In this document: one piece after another, positions 62,702 to 64,000 of the stretch
Position numbering within the stretch: the first letter of the stretch is position 1
Layout: every line of letters begins with the position of its first letter
DNA from: Mesorhizobium_K marinum
Lineage (GTDB): Bacteria; Pseudomonadota; Alphaproteobacteria; Rhizobiales; Rhizobiaceae
Length of the DNA: 64,000 nt
Assembly (NCBI RefSeq): GCF_040813715.1
Contig: NZ_JBFOCH010000002.1
Direction: 5' to 3' (one strand)
Notes under the pieces: model-generated
What the model saw: only the letters and a program-made list of their open reading frames with translations
What the model was told of the DNA's origin: nothing
Database searches by the model: none
Program-made: the position numbers and the translations under genes

Positions 62702-64000
62702 ATGAACCTGGCACGGTTGGCCGCGGAGGCGGAGGACCATGGGAGGCCGGTCCGGGCGGGCCTGATCGGCGCCGGCAAGTTCGGCTCGATGTTCCTGGCG
62801 CAGGTGCCGACAATCCGCGGCTTGTCGGTTGCAGCGATCGCCGATCTTGATCCCGACCGGGCGCGGTCTGCCTGCCGCGCGGTCGGATGGGACGAGGAGC
62901 GGATCGACGCCACCGTGATCCTCGACGATGGTTCGGCGCTTGCCGGGCGGGACGACGTCGACGTGGTGATCGAGGCGACGGGCAGTCCGCGAGCCGGCAT
63001 CGCCCACGCAAGGGCGGCAATCGCAGCCGGCAAGCATGTCGTGATGGTCAATGTCGAGGCGGATGTGCTCGTCGGACCCAAGCTCGCGCGGGAGGCTGCG
63101 GCGGCGGGCGTGGTCTATTCCATGGCCTACGGAGATCAGCCGGCGCTGGTGGCCGAAATGGTCGACTGGGCACGGGCGGCGGGTTTCTCGGTCGCCGCTG
63201 CCGGCAAAGGCACCAAATACCTGCCTGCCTATCACCAGGTCACGCCCGAAGGCGTCTGGGCGCACTATGGCTTGACGCCGGAGGAAGCGCGCCGCGCCGG
63301 GATGAACCCGCAGATGTTCAATTCGTTTCTCGACGGCACCAAGAGCGCCATCGAGATGGTGGCGATCGCCAATACCTGCGGGCTGCGCGTGCCTTCGGGA
63401 GGATTGGGATTCCCACCCTGCGGCGTGGACGATCTCGCCATGGTGCTGCGGCCTCGGGAACTGGGCGGGCAGCTTCAGGGGCGCGGGATGGTCGAAACCA
63501 TATCTTCGCTCGAGCGCGACGGCCGGCCGGTCTATCGCGACCTGCGCTGGGGCGTCTACGTCGTGCTCGAAGCGACGAACGACTATGCGGCGGCATGCTT
63601 TCGGCAATACGGGCTGAAGGTGGACGACACGGGCCGGTTTGCGGCGATGTACAAGCCGTTTCACCTGATCGGTCTTGAACTGTCGGTCTCGGTCCTGTCG
63701 GCCGCTCTGCGGCGCGAGGCGACGGGTTCTGCCCGGATGATGCGGGGCACCGTCGCTGCCGTGGCCAAGCGTGCTCTGAAGGAAGGCGAGATGCTCGACG
63801 GCGAGGGCGGCTACAGCGTATGGGGCAAGGCGCTTCCGCTGGACGAGGCGCGCGATGCGTTGCCGATTGGCCTCGCGCACAGGGTCAAGCTCCTCCGGAA
63901 CATAGCGGAGGGGGCGGTGCTCGGTCTTGCCGACGTGTCGCTTGGCGAGGATCCCGTTGCGGAACTTTACCGCGCAGAGGTGGCTGCGGCAGGGAGATAG
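62702..64000 (+). CDS. NAD(P)-binding oxidoreductase with SAF domain
   Basis: 432-aa protein ending exactly at the window edge (TAG at 63998-64000). The N-terminal Rossmann domain has AGLIGAGKFGSMFLAQVPTI and VVIEATGSPRAGIAHARAAI, as in homoserine dehydrogenase-like/Gfo-Idh enzymes. The C-terminal SAF domain (about 340-425) has AKRALKEGEMLDGEGGYSVW and GLAHRVKLLRNIAEGAVLGL. This architecture is known in enzymes and putative enzymes of uncommon sugar-acid catabolism. It probably oxidises or isomerises the compound imported by the CUT1 transporter. GGAGATGAAGG lies upstream of the ATG. Confidence 0.85.
   Translation: MNLARLAAEAEDHGRPVRAGLIGAGKFGSMFLAQVPTIRGLSVAAIADLDPDRARSACRAVGWDEERIDATVILDDGSALAGRDDVDVVIEATGSPRAGIAHARAAIAAGKHVVMVNVEADVLVGPKLAREAAAAGVVYSMAYGDQPALVAEMVDWARAAGFSVAAAGKGTKYLPAYHQVTPEGVWAHYGLTPEEARRAGMNPQMFNSFLDGTKSAIEMVAIANTCGLRVPSGGLGFPPCGVDDLAMVLRPRELGGQLQGRGMVETISSLERDGRPVYRDLRWGVYVVLEATNDYAAACFRQYGLKVDDTGRFAAMYKPFHLIGLELSVSVLSAALRREATGSARMMRGTVAAVAKRALKEGEMLDGEGGYSVWGKALPLDEARDALPIGLAHRVKLLRNIAEGAVLGLADVSLGEDPVAELYRAEVAAAGR

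Overview
The window comes from a high-GC alphaproteobacterium, most likely a Hyphomicrobiales member of the Mesorhizobium/Phyllobacteriaceae type. This is inferred from gene content and codon style (TRAP and ABC uptake loci, a complete kdp operon, ABC-dependent O-antigen genes), not from a marker gene. No rRNA, tRNA, IS element, phage gene or CRISPR array was seen. The sequence is a draft scaffold. It holds 22 runs of 1-5 N, and nearly all are flanked by direct copies of the same 57-246 bp. Removing one copy plus the N restores an open frame in every gene that was tested, so these repeats are unmerged contig overlaps. Several copies differ by SNPs, which points to a mixed-strain or metagenomic assembly.

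Layout. (1) 1-3397, minus strand: a partial TPR protein, an array of overlapping contig ends, and a hydroxypyruvate/2-oxo-tetronate isomerase. The isomerase is preceded by what look like remnants of its former operon partners otnK and otnC. (2) 3694-11806, minus: kdp potassium system in the order tiny ORF-kdpF-A-B-C-D-E. (3) 11940-17848: a D-amino-acid locus with a DppA D-aminopeptidase divergent from an amino-acid ABC transporter, a DauR-type regulator and a D-cysteine desulfhydrase-like PLP enzyme. (4) 18107-25139, plus: a gtrB/gtrA-type module followed by a small membrane protein and three large polytopic GT-C-like proteins. (5) 25166-44052: a surface polysaccharide cluster of two divergent operons that fire away from about 37.5 kb. 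The leftward operon encodes a PaaK/CapK-like ligase, a NodB-like deacetylase, WecB, two GT4 enzymes, a radical SAM/SPASM protein, a GT4-WbsX fusion and another GT4. The rightward operon encodes a GMC oxidoreductase, a 71-aa protein, a GT4, Wzm, a short Wzt and a WbsX-like protein. (6) 44254-54902: a catabolic locus with an FAH-fold hydrolase, two SDRs, a cupin, an IclR regulator, two complete TRAP transporters and a NIPSNAP protein. (7) 54993-64000: a SorC regulator, SurE, a metallophosphoesterase, a CUT1 ABC transporter and an NAD-binding/SAF oxidoreductase.

How parts work together. In regions 3, 6 and 7 each solute-binding protein gene is followed by a strong GC hairpin just before the next gene, a layout that usually raises binding-protein mRNA over the downstream genes. 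In region 7 the two divergent promoters share a spaced inverted motif (gAAC-N24-GTTCAA), a candidate SorC operator. The most unusual content is region 5. There an adenylate-forming ligase, a radical SAM enzyme with a wide cysteine motif, a NodB-fold protein and a GMC oxidoreductase sit in nearly continuous start/stop-overlapping operons with glycosyltransferases and an ABC O-antigen exporter. This suggests an exported glycan with unusual modifications.
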